64,000 nt of DNA from positions 1 through 64,000 of the forward strand of contig JARKNW010000057.1 of the NCBI GenBank assembly GCA_029976075.1, given 5' to 3'. A program made the position numbers and the translations under genes. The DNA comes from Pleomorphomonas sp. Its GTDB lineage: Bacteria; Pseudomonadota; Alphaproteobacteria; Rhizobiales; Pleomorphomonadaceae. Shown here one piece after another: positions 34,907 through 43,633 of this stretch. The notes below the pieces were generated by a model. That model had not been told where the DNA came from, did no database searches, and was given only the letters and a program-made list of their open reading frames with translations. How positions within the stretch are numbered: the stretch's first letter is position 1; each line of letters opens with the position of its first letter.

Positions 34907-35959
34907 TCAACCGATACCGAGCAGGCGGCGGTTTGTGGCGGCGTCGGCGCCGCTCTGCGCAAAGTCGTCGAAGGCATGCTCGGTGACGCGGATAATGTGG
35001 CTTGAAATGAAGGGCGCTCCCTCGGCCGCGCCATCCTCGGGATGCTTCAGGGCGCACTCCCATTCAAGGACCGCCCAGCCGGAATAATCGTATTGCGCCA
35101 TCTTGGAGAAGATGGACGAGAAGTCGACCTGACCGTCGCCCAGCGAGCGGAAGCGGCCGGGCCGATCCACCCAGGACTGGTATCCGCCATAGACGCCCGA
35201 GCGGCCCGATGGGTTGAGCTCGGCGTCCTTTACGTGAAAGGCCCTGACGCGCTCGTGGTAGATGTCGAGAAAGGCGAGATAGTCCAGCGCCTGCAGCACG
35301 AAGTGCGAGGGATCATAGAGGATGTTGGCGCGTGCATGGTTGCCGACAGCCCCAAGGAAGCGCTCGAAGGTTGCGCCATCATGCAGGTCCTCGCCCGGAT
35401 GCAACTCGAAGCAGACGTCGACGCCCGCCTCTTCAAACGCATCGAGGATCGGCTTCCAACGGCGAGCCAGTTCGGAGAATGCCTCCTCGACGAGACCAGC
35501 CGGCCGCTGCGGCCAAGGATAGATATATGGCCAGGCAAGGGCGCCGGAGAAGGTGGCGTGGGCATCAAGACCGAGCCGACGCGACGCCTCGGCTGCGAGC
35601 TTCAGCTCGCGGACAGCCCATTCGGTACGGGCCGGGGCGTTGCCACGCACCGCTTCCGGAGCAAAGCCGTCGAACAGCTGATCATAGGCCGGATGCACCG
35701 CGACGAGCTGGCCCTGGATATGGGTCGAAAGCTCGGTAATCTCGACCCCACTTTCCTTAAGACGCCCTTTTAACTCATCTGCGTAAGTTTGAGATTTCGC
35801 AGCCTTTTCAAGATCGAACAAGCCCGCAGTGGTCGGAAGCTGCAAGCCGATGTAGCCAAGGCCGGAAGCCCAGCGCGCCAGCCCGTCTAGACTGTCGAAG
35901 GGCGGTGCGGCGCCCACGAACTGCGCGAGGAATAAACCCGGTCCCTTGATCGTCTTCAT
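34907..35959 (-). CDS. Sugar phosphate isomerase/epimerase (AP endonuclease 2 family)
   Basis: 350 residues from the ATG at 35959 (AAGGGGACC upstream). The TIM-barrel pattern of the xylose-isomerase-like family is clear: VDVCFELHPGEDLHDGATFE, ANILYDPSHFVLQALDYLAF, HERVRAFHVKDAELNPSGRS and YSGWAVLEWECALKHPEDGA supply metal-binding Glu, Asp, His and Glu. The substrate is unknown. First gene of the three-gene operon and divergent from the transporter at 36541. Confidence 0.88.
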   Translation of the reverse strand: MKTIKGPGLFLAQFVGAAPPFDSLDGLARWASGLGYIGLQLPTTAGLFDLEKAAKSQTYADELKGRLKESGVEITELSTHIQGQLVAVHPAYDQLFDGFAPEAVRGNAPARTEWAVRELKLAAEASRRLGLDAHATFSGALAWPYIYPWPQRPAGLVEEAFSELARRWKPILDAFEEAGVDVCFELHPGEDLHDGATFERFLGAVGNHARANILYDPSHFVLQALDYLAFLDIYHERVRAFHVKDAELNPSGRSGVYGGYQSWVDRPGRFRSLGDGQVDFSSIFSKMAQYDYSGWAVLEWECALKHPEDGAAEGAPFISSHIIRVTEHAFDDFAQSGADAATNRRLLGIG

Positions 35960-36217
35960 GGCGGTCCCCTTGTCTCTCAAACTGTGCCGGTCCGCCCGGC
36001 CGGCGGCTCACGCGTCAGCTTACATATCGTTTCAAGGGGAGGTAAGTCCTTTCAACGGCGTCCGCACCATTCCCCATGCGAGCGAGCGCAAAGGGCGGAG
36101 TTGTATCTCTCCCGGCACTTGGCGGGCATGGGCGGGCAAGCGTGCTTTCTTGCGATGCGTCGCCACCGAATTCCCAAGCAAAATCAGTAATATCACTTAT
36201 CAAAACCTGCTCGGCTC

Positions 36218-36233
36218 GTCCGGTTTTCCGGAC
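36218..36233. promoter_or_regulatory. Upstream activator palindrome 1 (GTCCGG-N4-CCGGAC)
   Basis: A perfect 6-bp inverted repeat around TTTT. Its inner 14 bp is the reverse complement of palindrome 2. The centre lies 33 bp from the centre of palindrome 2 and about 105 bp upstream of the sigma-54 promoter, suitable for an NtrC-family activator; the DctD-type regulator encoded at 39859 is the natural candidate. Confidence 0.65.
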
Positions 36234-36251
36234 GGCTTGTAGCGGTCCTTA

Positions 36252-36265
36252 TCCGGAAAACCGGA
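36252..36265. promoter_or_regulatory. Upstream activator palindrome 2 (TCCGG-N4-CCGGA)
   Basis: TCCGGAAAACCGGA, the same element as palindrome 1 in opposite orientation. Being 33 bp apart, about three helical turns, the two sites present the same DNA face, as expected for cooperative binding of two activator dimers. Confidence 0.65.
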
Positions 36266-36327
36266 AAACCCGCTCAGCGACTGTCGGAATTAAATCGATA
36301 AAACAAATGCTTAGCCGGCAGGTCGAG

Positions 36328-36343
36328 TTGGCACGCCTCATGC
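36328..36343 (+). promoter_or_regulatory. Sigma-54 promoter of the 2-hydroxycarboxylate transporter
   Basis: TTGGCACGCCTCATGC has the invariant GG (36330-36331) and GC (36342-36343) separated by exactly 10 bp. The -24 element TTGGCACG is perfect against the consensus YTGGCACG; the -12 element is ATGC instead of TTGC. It is about 200 bp before the start codon, giving a leader of roughly 185 nt. Confidence 0.75.
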
Positions 36344-36540
36344 CATTTCCCGGGCATGCGACGGCCGCCTTCCGAGGAGGGAACGAGGACGGAGGGTCGG
36401 GGCATGGTCGGTCCGTGAATGTGGCCCATGCGGGCTCGAAATACTGGATCGAAGCCATTTCGGCGCCGGAAGCATCGGTCGGCCGGACAGTCAGGAGAGA
36501 GGCCCGCCGCTTGTTGATGTGCGGGGCAGGAGGAACGAAC

Positions 36541-37872
36541 ATGACGGACATCACGCGGAACGATGCTCTCGCGGTGGAGACAGGCAACAGCCTCTTCTCG
36601 CGCATTGTCGCCTACAAGGTCGGCCCGGTGCCACTTCCACTCTATATCGCCATAGCGGCCGTCGTCTTTGGGGCATCCGTGGTCGGCAAGCTTCCGGCTG
36701 ACATGATCGGCGGCTTTGCCGCCATCATGGTGCTGGGCTTTCTGCTCGGAGAGATCGGTGGTCGCATTCCCTATCTGAAGAGTATCGGTGGATCGGCCAT
36801 TCTCTGCCTTTTCGTGCCTTCGGCCATGCTTGGCTACCAGATCATGAACCCCGCGACGTCCGACGCCATCAAGGCTGTGATGAAGACGTCCAACTTCCTC
36901 TATCTCTACATCGCCTGTCTGGTCACCGGCTCCATGCTTGGGATGAATCGCAAGGTGCTGATCCAGGGCTTCCTCAAGATGTTCGTGCCGCTCGCGGTCG
37001 GCACCCTTGGTGCCGTGGTGGTCGGCGGTCTGGTCGGCATGGCGTTTGGATATGATTTCAAACACACCTTCTTTTTCATCGTCATGCCGATTGTCGCCGG
37101 TGGCATCGGCGAAGGCATCCTGCCGCTGTCGCTTGCCTATTCCGAGATTCTCGGCACCGCACAGCCGGCTTTGATCGCCTCGCTCATTCCGGCCGCGCTG
37201 ATCGGCAACGTGGTTGCCATCGTCTCGTCGGGCGTCCTGAAGCGCATAGGCGAGAAGAACGCGCGCTTTTCGGGCAACGGCCTCCTGGTTCGCACCGGCG
37301 ATGACAACGAGCTCCTGAAGGAGATGGCGGTCGAGAAGAAACTCGAACTGCCTTTGATGGGGGCGGGCCTGCTGATGGCTTGCACCATGTTCATCCTCGG
37401 TGCCTTCCTGTCTCCCTATACTGGCATTCCCGGCCCGATCCTGATGATCATCGGCGCGGCCTTGCTGAAGGTGTCGAAGCTGATCCCCGAGCGCATGGAG
37501 ACTGGCGCGCACCAGATGTACAAGTTCATGACCACCAACATGACCTTCCCGCTACTGGTGGGACTGGGCACCCTCTACGTTCCCTGGAACGATCTGGTCG
37601 CCGCCTTCACGCCCGCCTATTTCGCCATCTGCGCTGCCACCGTTCTGGCAATGGTGTCCTCCGGCTGGTTCGTCGGCAAGCTGCTCAACATGTATGAGGT
37701 CGAGGCGGCCATCGTGACGTGCTGTCATTCCGGCCTCGGCGGTACCGGTGACGTCGCCATCCTCTCGGCGTCGAACCGCATGGGCCTGATGCCCTTTGCC
37801 CAGATTTCCACTCGTATCGGTGGCGCGGGCATGGTGGTGCTTGCCGTGTTCCTGTTGAAGGCCTTCGGCTGA
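36541..37872 (+). CDS. 2-hydroxycarboxylate transporter (CitS/MaeN/CimH family)
   Basis: 443 residues, about 11-12 membrane helices. The two re-entrant-loop motifs of the family are present: FFFIVMPIVAGGIGEGILPL near residue 180 and CCHSGLGGTGDVAILSASNR near residue 400, each with a GG-x-G core. The family carries citrate, malate or lactate, usually with Na+ or H+. The ATG at 36541 follows GGAGGAACGAAC. The frame is open 155 codons further upstream, but this covers the sigma-54 promoter and lacks protein-like sequence. A DctB/DctD-type system follows directly, so expression is probably induced by C4- or tricarboxylates. Confidence 0.93.
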   Translation: MTDITRNDALAVETGNSLFSRIVAYKVGPVPLPLYIAIAAVVFGASVVGKLPADMIGGFAAIMVLGFLLGEIGGRIPYLKSIGGSAILCLFVPSAMLGYQIMNPATSDAIKAVMKTSNFLYLYIACLVTGSMLGMNRKVLIQGFLKMFVPLAVGTLGAVVVGGLVGMAFGYDFKHTFFFIVMPIVAGGIGEGILPLSLAYSEILGTAQPALIASLIPAALIGNVVAIVSSGVLKRIGEKNARFSGNGLLVRTGDDNELLKEMAVEKKLELPLMGAGLLMACTMFILGAFLSPYTGIPGPILMIIGAALLKVSKLIPERMETGAHQMYKFMTTNMTFPLLVGLGTLYVPWNDLVAAFTPAYFAICAATVLAMVSSGWFVGKLLNMYEVEAAIVTCCHSGLGGTGDVAILSASNRMGLMPFAQISTRIGGAGMVVLAVFLLKAFG

Positions 37873-37895
37873 TCCTCAGGCATCCAGCGTGTGTC

Positions 37896-37923
37896 GGCCG
37901 TCCGGCTTTCCTGCCGGACGGCC
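37896..37923 (+). terminator. Stem-loop between the transporter and dctB
   Basis: GGCCGTCCGGC pairs perfectly with GCCGGACGGCC over a 6-nt loop, but only TTGCGC follows. The weak T-run suggests partial termination or transcript-end protection, which would give more transporter than regulator mRNA. Confidence 0.55.
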
Positions 37924-37969
37924 TTGCGCTATCGATGGCCTGTGGAGAGCCTGCGGGAGGAGAACCGTA

Positions 37970-39862
37970 TTGGCCGAAGAAAGTGGGAGCCTAGCCGCGA
38001 GAAATCGTCGGCTTCGCCTTGCGGCGATTTATCCATTGGCGGGAGCCCTTGCGATTGCCGCTGTGGTGGCCTTCATCGCCTACCGCGTCGCCTTCGAGCG
38101 GTCGCTCTCCGATACTCGCGCCAGTGCGGGCCATCGCCTTGATCTCTATGCGGCCAGTTTCGAACGCGAGGTAGGCAAATACGCGAGCTATCCGTATGTG
38201 ATGGGGCTCGACGGGACCATACTCGCCTTGCTCGATGATCCCGTCGACTCGGTGTTGCGCTATCGGGCCGACAGTTATCTCGAAGCCCTGAACGATCGTA
38301 TCGGTACGCTCGACGTGTTTCTGCTCGACAAGACCGGGCGAGTGATCGCTTCCAGCAACTGGAACAAATGGGACAGCTTTGTTGGCCGCGATCTTTCCTA
38401 CCGGCCATACTACCAGAATGCCGGTGTTGGCCGGGTGACTCGCTTCTACGGTATCGGAACCACCAACCTCCAACCGGGCTACTTCCTTGCGACAGCAATC
38501 GCTCGAGGAAACGCCACATTGGGCATCGGCGTGGTGAAGGTGAGCCTCGATCAGCTCGAACGCTCCTGGGCGTCGGCGGAATCCCCCGCCATACTGAGCG
38601 ATGAACACGGTGTCGTGGTGCTGTCTTCGGTGCCGCGATGGAAGTACGGCACGCTGGTGGCACTGGACGACAAGGCTCGTCGCGAAATTGCCGAGGCACA
38701 ACAGTACAACAATCGCTCGCTGGCGCCGATCGGGCTTTCGCCCTTGCGGGAGCTCGATGAGCGTACGCGCATCGTCCGTCTGCCGGGTGCATCCGGCTCG
38801 GATGGCAGTTTCTCGACGTCCGGCCTCTTCCTCTCCGAGAGCCGGGCGATGCCGGAGACCCCCTGGACGCTCACGGTTTTTACTGATCTCTCCGAGATGG
38901 ACGACTTGGCGCGCCTCTGGGCGGCGCTTGCCGGTGTAGGCAGTCTGCTGTGCCTGGGACTTTTCACGGTCTATCGCCAGCGGAGGCGGCACCTTGGGGA
39001 GATTCTGGCGGCGCGGGCAGCACTTCAGCGGGCCCACGACCATCTGGAAAGTCAGGTGGCCGAGCGAACGGCGGCCCTGTCCACCACGAACGAGCGCCTA
39101 TGCCGCGAGGTGGAAGAGCGCGAGCGGACCGAGCGCACCTTGCGCGACGCTCAGTCCGGACTCATTCAGGCGAGCAAGCTTGCCAGCCTCGGCCAGCTTT
39201 CGGCCGGCATAGCCCATGAACTCAATCAGCCGCTCGCTGCTCTCGTCACATTGTCGGGAAACGCCGTGAAGTTCCTGGAGCGTGGCGAACTCGATACCGT
39301 CCGCAGCAATCTCGAACGAGTCCGGCCGCTTGTTGAGCGCATGGGCCATCTCACCGGTGAACTGAAGACCTTCGCCCGCAAATCGTCCGGCGAACCACAG
39401 CGTGTCGGGTTTCGGAAAGTCGTTGACGACGTACTGTTCCTGCTCAACCACCGCCTGATCCGCGGACCGGTGAGGGTGACGATCGACATTCAAGGGGGCA
39501 ACATCCATCTTTGGTGTGACCCCAACCGCTTCGAGCAGGTCATCCTCAACTTGGTCGGCAATGCCATCGACGCCATGGAGGGGAGAGATGATCAGCGCAT
39601 CACCATCTCCGGACAATGCGAGGGTGAGTTTGCCCATATAGACATCCGCGATACCGGTCCAGGTCTGCCGCCGGAAAGGCTCGACCACATGTTCGAGCCC
39701 TTCTTCACCACCAAGGCACCAGGCGTCGGTCTTGGTCTTGGCTTGACGATTTCTGCCGGCATCATTCGCGATTTCGGCGGTGAGTTGGTCGCCAGTAACG
39801 CGAAAGAAGGAGGCGCCGTGTTCTCGATGAGCATTCCGACCGGCGCTGGAGAGGCGGCATGA
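37970..39862 (+). CDS. dctB: DctB-type sensor histidine kinase
   Basis: 630 residues from a TTG start (37970) with GGAGGAG 8 nt upstream. Two membrane helices (about residues 14-35 and 295-315) flank a periplasmic Cache sensor containing GRDLSYRPYYQNAGVGRVTR, typical of DctB dicarboxylate sensors. A coiled coil follows, then the H-box SLGQLSAGIAHELNQPLAAL with the phosphoacceptor at His416, and the ATPase domain (NLVGNAIDAMEGR, DTGPGLPPERLDHMFEPFFT). It phosphorylates the DctD-type regulator with which it overlaps by 4 nt. The ligand is inferred; it could be citrate rather than succinate. Confidence 0.88.
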   Translation: MAEESGSLAARNRRLRLAAIYPLAGALAIAAVVAFIAYRVAFERSLSDTRASAGHRLDLYAASFEREVGKYASYPYVMGLDGTILALLDDPVDSVLRYRADSYLEALNDRIGTLDVFLLDKTGRVIASSNWNKWDSFVGRDLSYRPYYQNAGVGRVTRFYGIGTTNLQPGYFLATAIARGNATLGIGVVKVSLDQLERSWASAESPAILSDEHGVVVLSSVPRWKYGTLVALDDKARREIAEAQQYNNRSLAPIGLSPLRELDERTRIVRLPGASGSDGSFSTSGLFLSESRAMPETPWTLTVFTDLSEMDDLARLWAALAGVGSLLCLGLFTVYRQRRRHLGEILAARAALQRAHDHLESQVAERTAALSTTNERLCREVEERERTERTLRDAQSGLIQASKLASLGQLSAGIAHELNQPLAALVTLSGNAVKFLERGELDTVRSNLERVRPLVERMGHLTGELKTFARKSSGEPQRVGFRKVVDDVLFLLNHRLIRGPVRVTIDIQGGNIHLWCDPNRFEQVILNLVGNAIDAMEGRDDQRITISGQCEGEFAHIDIRDTGPGLPPERLDHMFEPFFTTKAPGVGLGLGLTISAGIIRDFGGELVASNAKEGGAVFSMSIPTGAGEAA

Positions 39863-41217
39863 CGAAGGCGACCAACGAAGACCTTCGGGTAATGATCGTC
39901 GAGGATGATCCTGACGTGCTGCTCGGCTGCGAGCAGGCCCTACAGCTCGAAGGCATGCAAACGATCGGCGCCGGTTCGGTTGAAGAGGCGCTGAGACGGA
40001 TCGCGGAGGCAAAGCCGGGGGTCATCGTTTCCGACGTACGGCTGCCCGGTCGCGACGGCCTTTCGCTTCTGAAGGAAATGCAGGCTGCCGACGCCGACCT
40101 CCCGGTCATCCTGATCACCGGCCACGGCGATGTATCGCTGGCCGTTCAGGCGATGCGCTCGGGGGCTTATGATTTCATCGAGAAGCCCTTTCCTCCGGAA
40201 CACCTCGTCGAAGTGGTGCGCCGGGCACGGGAGAAGCGGGCCCTGACGCTGGAGATCGTTCGCCTGCGCCACAAGCTTACCGACTGCGGCCGGTTGGAGG
40301 GGCGTATCATTGGCCGCTCGCCGGCCATCATGAAGCTCCGTCGCGTCATCGCGGACATTGCCGGCACCAACGCTTCCGTGTTGATCAGCGGCGATACGGG
40401 TACCGGAAAGGAACTTGTTGCCCGTTGCCTGCACGATGAGAGTCCGCGCCGCAAGGGGCACTTTGTGGCGATCAACTGCGGCGGCCTGCCGGAGCATCTC
40501 GTCGAGAGTGAATTGTTCGGCCACGAGGCCGGCGCCTTCACCGGCGCTACCAAACGTCGGATCGGCAAGATCGAGCATGCAAGCGGTGGCACGCTGTTCC
40601 TCGACGAAGTAGAGACCACGCCGGTCAGCGTGCAGATCAAGCTTCTGCGCGTCCTGCAGGAACGAACGCTGGAGCGGCTCGGTTCCAACACATCCGTTTC
40701 CGTCGACTGTCGGATCGTTGCTGCCGTCAAGGGCGATCTTGGCAAGATGGCGTCGGAGGGACAATTCCGGTCCGATCTCTATTATCGGCTCGCCGTCGCG
40801 TCCTTGACGTTGCCGGCGCTTCGAGACCGGCGCGAGGACATTCCACTGTTGTTCGTCCACTTTGCCGAGCAGGCCAGCATCGTGCACGGTCGGCCGGCGC
40901 CTGCGCTCGACGACGCCCGTCTCCGCACGTTGATGGCCTATGATTGGCCTGGAAATGTCCGCGAGCTCAGAAATGTCGCCGACCGCTGCGTTCTCGGTAT
41001 CGAAGCCGGCTTCCCTCCTTTCGCGGAGGCAGCCGCCGTCGAACCATTGTCGCTGACCGAGGCGGTCGTTGCCTTCGAGCGGGCAATGATCGTCGACGCA
41101 TTGGGGCGTAGCGGCGGTAGCCTCGGCCCCACGGCGCAGATGCTCCGAATTCCGAAATCGACGCTCTATGACAAGATGACGCGCCTCGGCCTCGTCGACG
41201 GTAGCCGCGACCAGTAA
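39859..41217 (+). CDS. dctD: DctD-type sigma-54-dependent response regulator
   Basis: 452 residues. Receiver domain with the phosphoacceptor Asp59 (VIVSDVRLPGRDG); AAA+ domain with Walker A GDTGTGKE, the sigma-54-contacting loop GAFTGA and Walker B GGTLFLDEVE; C-terminal Fis-type helix-turn-helix (GPTAQMLRIPKSTLYDKMTR). It activates RNA polymerase holding sigma-54 from upstream sites. The palindromes at 36218 and 36252 and the sigma-54 promoter at 36328 fit as its targets. It ends 6 bp from the convergent ABC operon, with no terminator visible between. Confidence 0.92.
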   Translation: MTKATNEDLRVMIVEDDPDVLLGCEQALQLEGMQTIGAGSVEEALRRIAEAKPGVIVSDVRLPGRDGLSLLKEMQAADADLPVILITGHGDVSLAVQAMRSGAYDFIEKPFPPEHLVEVVRRAREKRALTLEIVRLRHKLTDCGRLEGRIIGRSPAIMKLRRVIADIAGTNASVLISGDTGTGKELVARCLHDESPRRKGHFVAINCGGLPEHLVESELFGHEAGAFTGATKRRIGKIEHASGGTLFLDEVETTPVSVQIKLLRVLQERTLERLGSNTSVSVDCRIVAAVKGDLGKMASEGQFRSDLYYRLAVASLTLPALRDRREDIPLLFVHFAEQASIVHGRPAPALDDARLRTLMAYDWPGNVRELRNVADRCVLGIEAGFPPFAEAAAVEPLSLTEAVVAFERAMIVDALGRSGGSLGPTAQMLRIPKSTLYDKMTRLGLVDGSRDQ

Positions 41218-41223
41218 GCAGGC

Positions 41224-41976
41224 TCAGGCAAAATCGGGCAGTCTTGGCGTGCTGTCGAGCAGCCGCCGGGTGTAGGGGTGTTTAGGTGCCGACAGGATGT
41301 CGCGTGCCGGCCCCTGTTCGACGATCCTGCCCCTTTCCAGGATGATGAGATCCTGGCAGAGGAGGGTCACGAAGCCGATATCGTGCGACACCAATACCAG
41401 CGTGGTGTTTTCGGAGAGCGTCTTCAGAAGATCGACGATGCGAATGCGGGTCGTGAGGTCGAGGGCGCTCACCACCTCGTCGGCAAGTACCAGTTCAGGC
41501 TGCGACACGATGGCCCGGGCGATGGCAATGCGTTGACGTTGGCCGCCGGAGAATTCATGCGGATAGCGGCTGGCGGTGTCGAGTGGCAGATCCACCGACG
41601 CCAACGCTCTCGCAACGGCACCCTCGATATCGGTATCCACCTTCAGCGACCGCAGGGGCTCGGCAACGATGTCGGCAACCTTCTGGCGTGGATCGAGTGA
41701 TGAATAGGGATCCTGAAACACCGCCTGGACCGACCGACGGAAGCCGCGCATGAAGCGACGATTGCGCAGATCGAGCGGCTCGTCTCGAAAAGAGATCTGG
41801 CCTGAGGTAGGCTGTGCAAGGCCAAGCAGCAGGCGCAGGATGGTGGTCTTGCCCGATCCGCTTTCGCCGACGATGCCGAGGTTGCGGCCGGCTTCGATCC
41901 GGAGATCGATGCCGTCAAGCACATTGCGGCCGCGCGCGTAAGCGTAAGAAACGGCGGCGAGATCGATGAGACTCAT
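41224..41976 (-). CDS. Dipeptide/oligopeptide-type ABC transporter ATPase (second ATPase)
   Basis: 250 residues with Walker A (GESGSGKT), signature FSGGQRQRIAIARAI and Walker B VLADEVVSALD. It is of the DppF/OppF class: IVDLLKTLSENTTLVLVSHD and a C terminus with HPYTRRLLDSTPRLP. Last gene of the operon; the start overlaps the stop of the first ATPase. Confidence 0.92.
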   Translation of the reverse strand: MSLIDLAAVSYAYARGRNVLDGIDLRIEAGRNLGIVGESGSGKTTILRLLLGLAQPTSGQISFRDEPLDLRNRRFMRGFRRSVQAVFQDPYSSLDPRQKVADIVAEPLRSLKVDTDIEGAVARALASVDLPLDTASRYPHEFSGGQRQRIAIARAIVSQPELVLADEVVSALDLTTRIRIVDLLKTLSENTTLVLVSHDIGFVTLLCQDLIILERGRIVEQGPARDILSAPKHPYTRRLLDSTPRLPDFA

Positions 41977-42782
41977 AGCGCCGCTCCGATGGCCCGATCG
42001 AAGGCGCGAGCCGCTTCGACAAGGCCAATGGTGTAAGGATGACGGGGCCGACCGAAGACCTCTGGTACCGTTCCCTGCTCGACCAGTTCGCCAGATCGCA
42101 GGACGACAACCCGGTCGACCGCCGTGCCGACCACCGGCAAATCATGGCTGATGAACAGAAGCCCCATGTTCTCCTCGCGTACGAGCGTTTCGAGGAGCTT
42201 CAGCACCTCGGCCTGGGTGGTGACATCGAGCGCCGTGGTGGGTTCGTCGGCGATCAGCAGACGCGGCCGACAGGCAATAGCCATGGCAATCGCCGCCCGT
42301 TGGCGTTGTCCGCCGGACATCTCGTGCGGATAGGCACGGGCTAGACGTGACGGGTCGGGCAGGGCGACGCGGGCCATCAGCGCCTTCGTCTTTTCGGCAA
42401 CTTCGGTCCGCGAAAGGACTTGGCCATCGCGGCGAGCACGGCGGTGCAACACCTCGGCGATCTGATTGCCAATGCGCATCAGGGGGTCGAGAGCGGTCAA
42501 TGGCTCCTGAAAGATAGTTGCGACGGCAACACCGCGTAGCGCCACGACCTCGCGATCGGTGGAACCAACTACCTGACGATCCGCCAGCAGAATGGAACCG
42601 GAAGCGCTCATGCCCTCGGGCAGGAGCCCGATGGCGGCAAGCGCCGTCAGCGACTTGCCGGAACCGCTCTCGCCAATCAGCCCGACACGTTCGCCCGCGG
42701 CGACGGACAGGGAGACATTGGAGACGAGCGGCCGACCGTCATGACGGATGGCGAGGTTTTCGATGCGGAGGAGGTCTTCCAT
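41973..42782 (-). CDS. Dipeptide/oligopeptide-type ABC transporter ATPase (first ATPase)
   Basis: 269 residues from the ATG at 42782 (TGATG overlap with the permease stop). Walker A GESGSGKS, signature [15 protein letters not shown], Walker [15 protein letters not shown] and the DppD-class C terminus with [18 protein letters not shown]. The frame is open another 670 bp upstream, but that is the shadow of the permease gene. It pairs with the ATPase at 41224 as a heterodimer. Confidence 0.92.
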   Translation of the reverse strand: MEDLLRIENLAIRHDGRPLVSNVSLSVAAGERVGLIGESGSGKSLTALAAIGLLPEGMSASGSILLADRQVVGSTDREVVALRGVAVATIFQEPLTALDPLMRIGNQIAEVLHRRARRDGQVLSRTEVAEKTKALMARVALPDPSRLARAYPHEMSGGQRQRAAIAMAIACRPRLLIADEPTTALDVTTQAEVLKLLETLVREENMGLLFISHDLPVVGTAVDRVVVLRSGELVEQGTVPEVFGRPRHPYTIGLVEAARAFDRAIGAAL

Positions 42783-43633
42783 CAGCGCCTCCGCCCGGTC
42801 GGATCGGCAACGTCGCGGAGACCGTCGGCAAAAAGGTTGAGACCGATCACCAATGACACCAGAGCGATACCCGGCGCGATGGCGCCAAAGGGAGCGGTGT
42901 AGACGGTTGCCTGAGCCTCCTGCAGCAGCCGTCCCCAGGAGGCATTGGGTGGCGGTGCACCGAGGCCAAGGTAGGACAACGACGCTTCGGCAATCACTGC
43001 GAGGCCGAACTGCAGGGCGAAGTTGACGATCAACGTCGGCCAGATGTTCGGCAGCACATGAATACGGACGACGCAGGGCCAGCCGGTTCCCGACACGCGG
43101 GCCGCGGTGATGTAGTCCATGGCGAGCACACGACGAGCCAGGATGCGGGTGAGCCGGGCGACAATGGACGAAGCGGCAATGCCGATGGCGATGATGGCGG
43201 TACCGAGGCTCGCACCGTCGCTTGCGGCCACGATCAGCATGGCAAGCAGCAGGGTGGGGAAGGCGATCAGGATGTCGAGCGTTGCGGCGAGCACGTCGTC
43301 GATGGTGCGGGATGCGAAGGCTGCCAACAGCCCCACGGTGACCCCGATTGTTGCCGCGATGGCCACTGCGCCCACGCCAACGGTCAGCGCGATGCGGGTG
43401 CCGACCATGATCTCGGTGAAGAGATCTCGTCCGAGCCGATCGGTACCGGCCCAATGGGCGAAAGATGGCGGAGCAAGACGGCCGCCGGTCATCGCCGTCG
43501 GATCATAAGGCGTCCAAATGAGGGTCAGCAGTCCAACAACGACATGAAGCCCTACCAGCGTCACGCCGACCAGAAAGGCCGGCGTCAGGCGCGAAGAAGA
43601 TGGTGGGGCAACGGCGGGCGCTATGTTTGTCAT
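42782..43633 (-). CDS. Peptide-type ABC transporter permease (DppC class)
   Basis: 283 residues, about six membrane helices, with an N-terminal helix and FAHWAGTDRLGRDLFTEIMV, the DppC/OppC signature. The EAA loop lies at about residues 165-200 (AARVSGTGWPCVVRIHVLPN). It forms the channel with the DppB-class protein, whose stop overlaps its start. Confidence 0.93.
   Translation of the reverse strand: MTNIAPAVAPPSSSRLTPAFLVGVTLVGLHVVVGLLTLIWTPYDPTAMTGGRLAPPSFAHWAGTDRLGRDLFTEIMVGTRIALTVGVGAVAIAATIGVTVGLLAAFASRTIDDVLAATLDILIAFPTLLLAMLIVAASDGASLGTAIIAIGIAASSIVARLTRILARRVLAMDYITAARVSGTGWPCVVRIHVLPNIWPTLIVNFALQFGLAVIAEASLSYLGLGAPPPNASWGRLLQEAQATVYTAPFGAIAPGIALVSLVIGLNLFADGLRDVADPTGRRR

Noticed and set aside
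36274..37512. 412-residue minus-strand frame opposite the 2HCT transporter
   Set aside because: Antisense shadow; the plus strand has the transporter helices and motifs.
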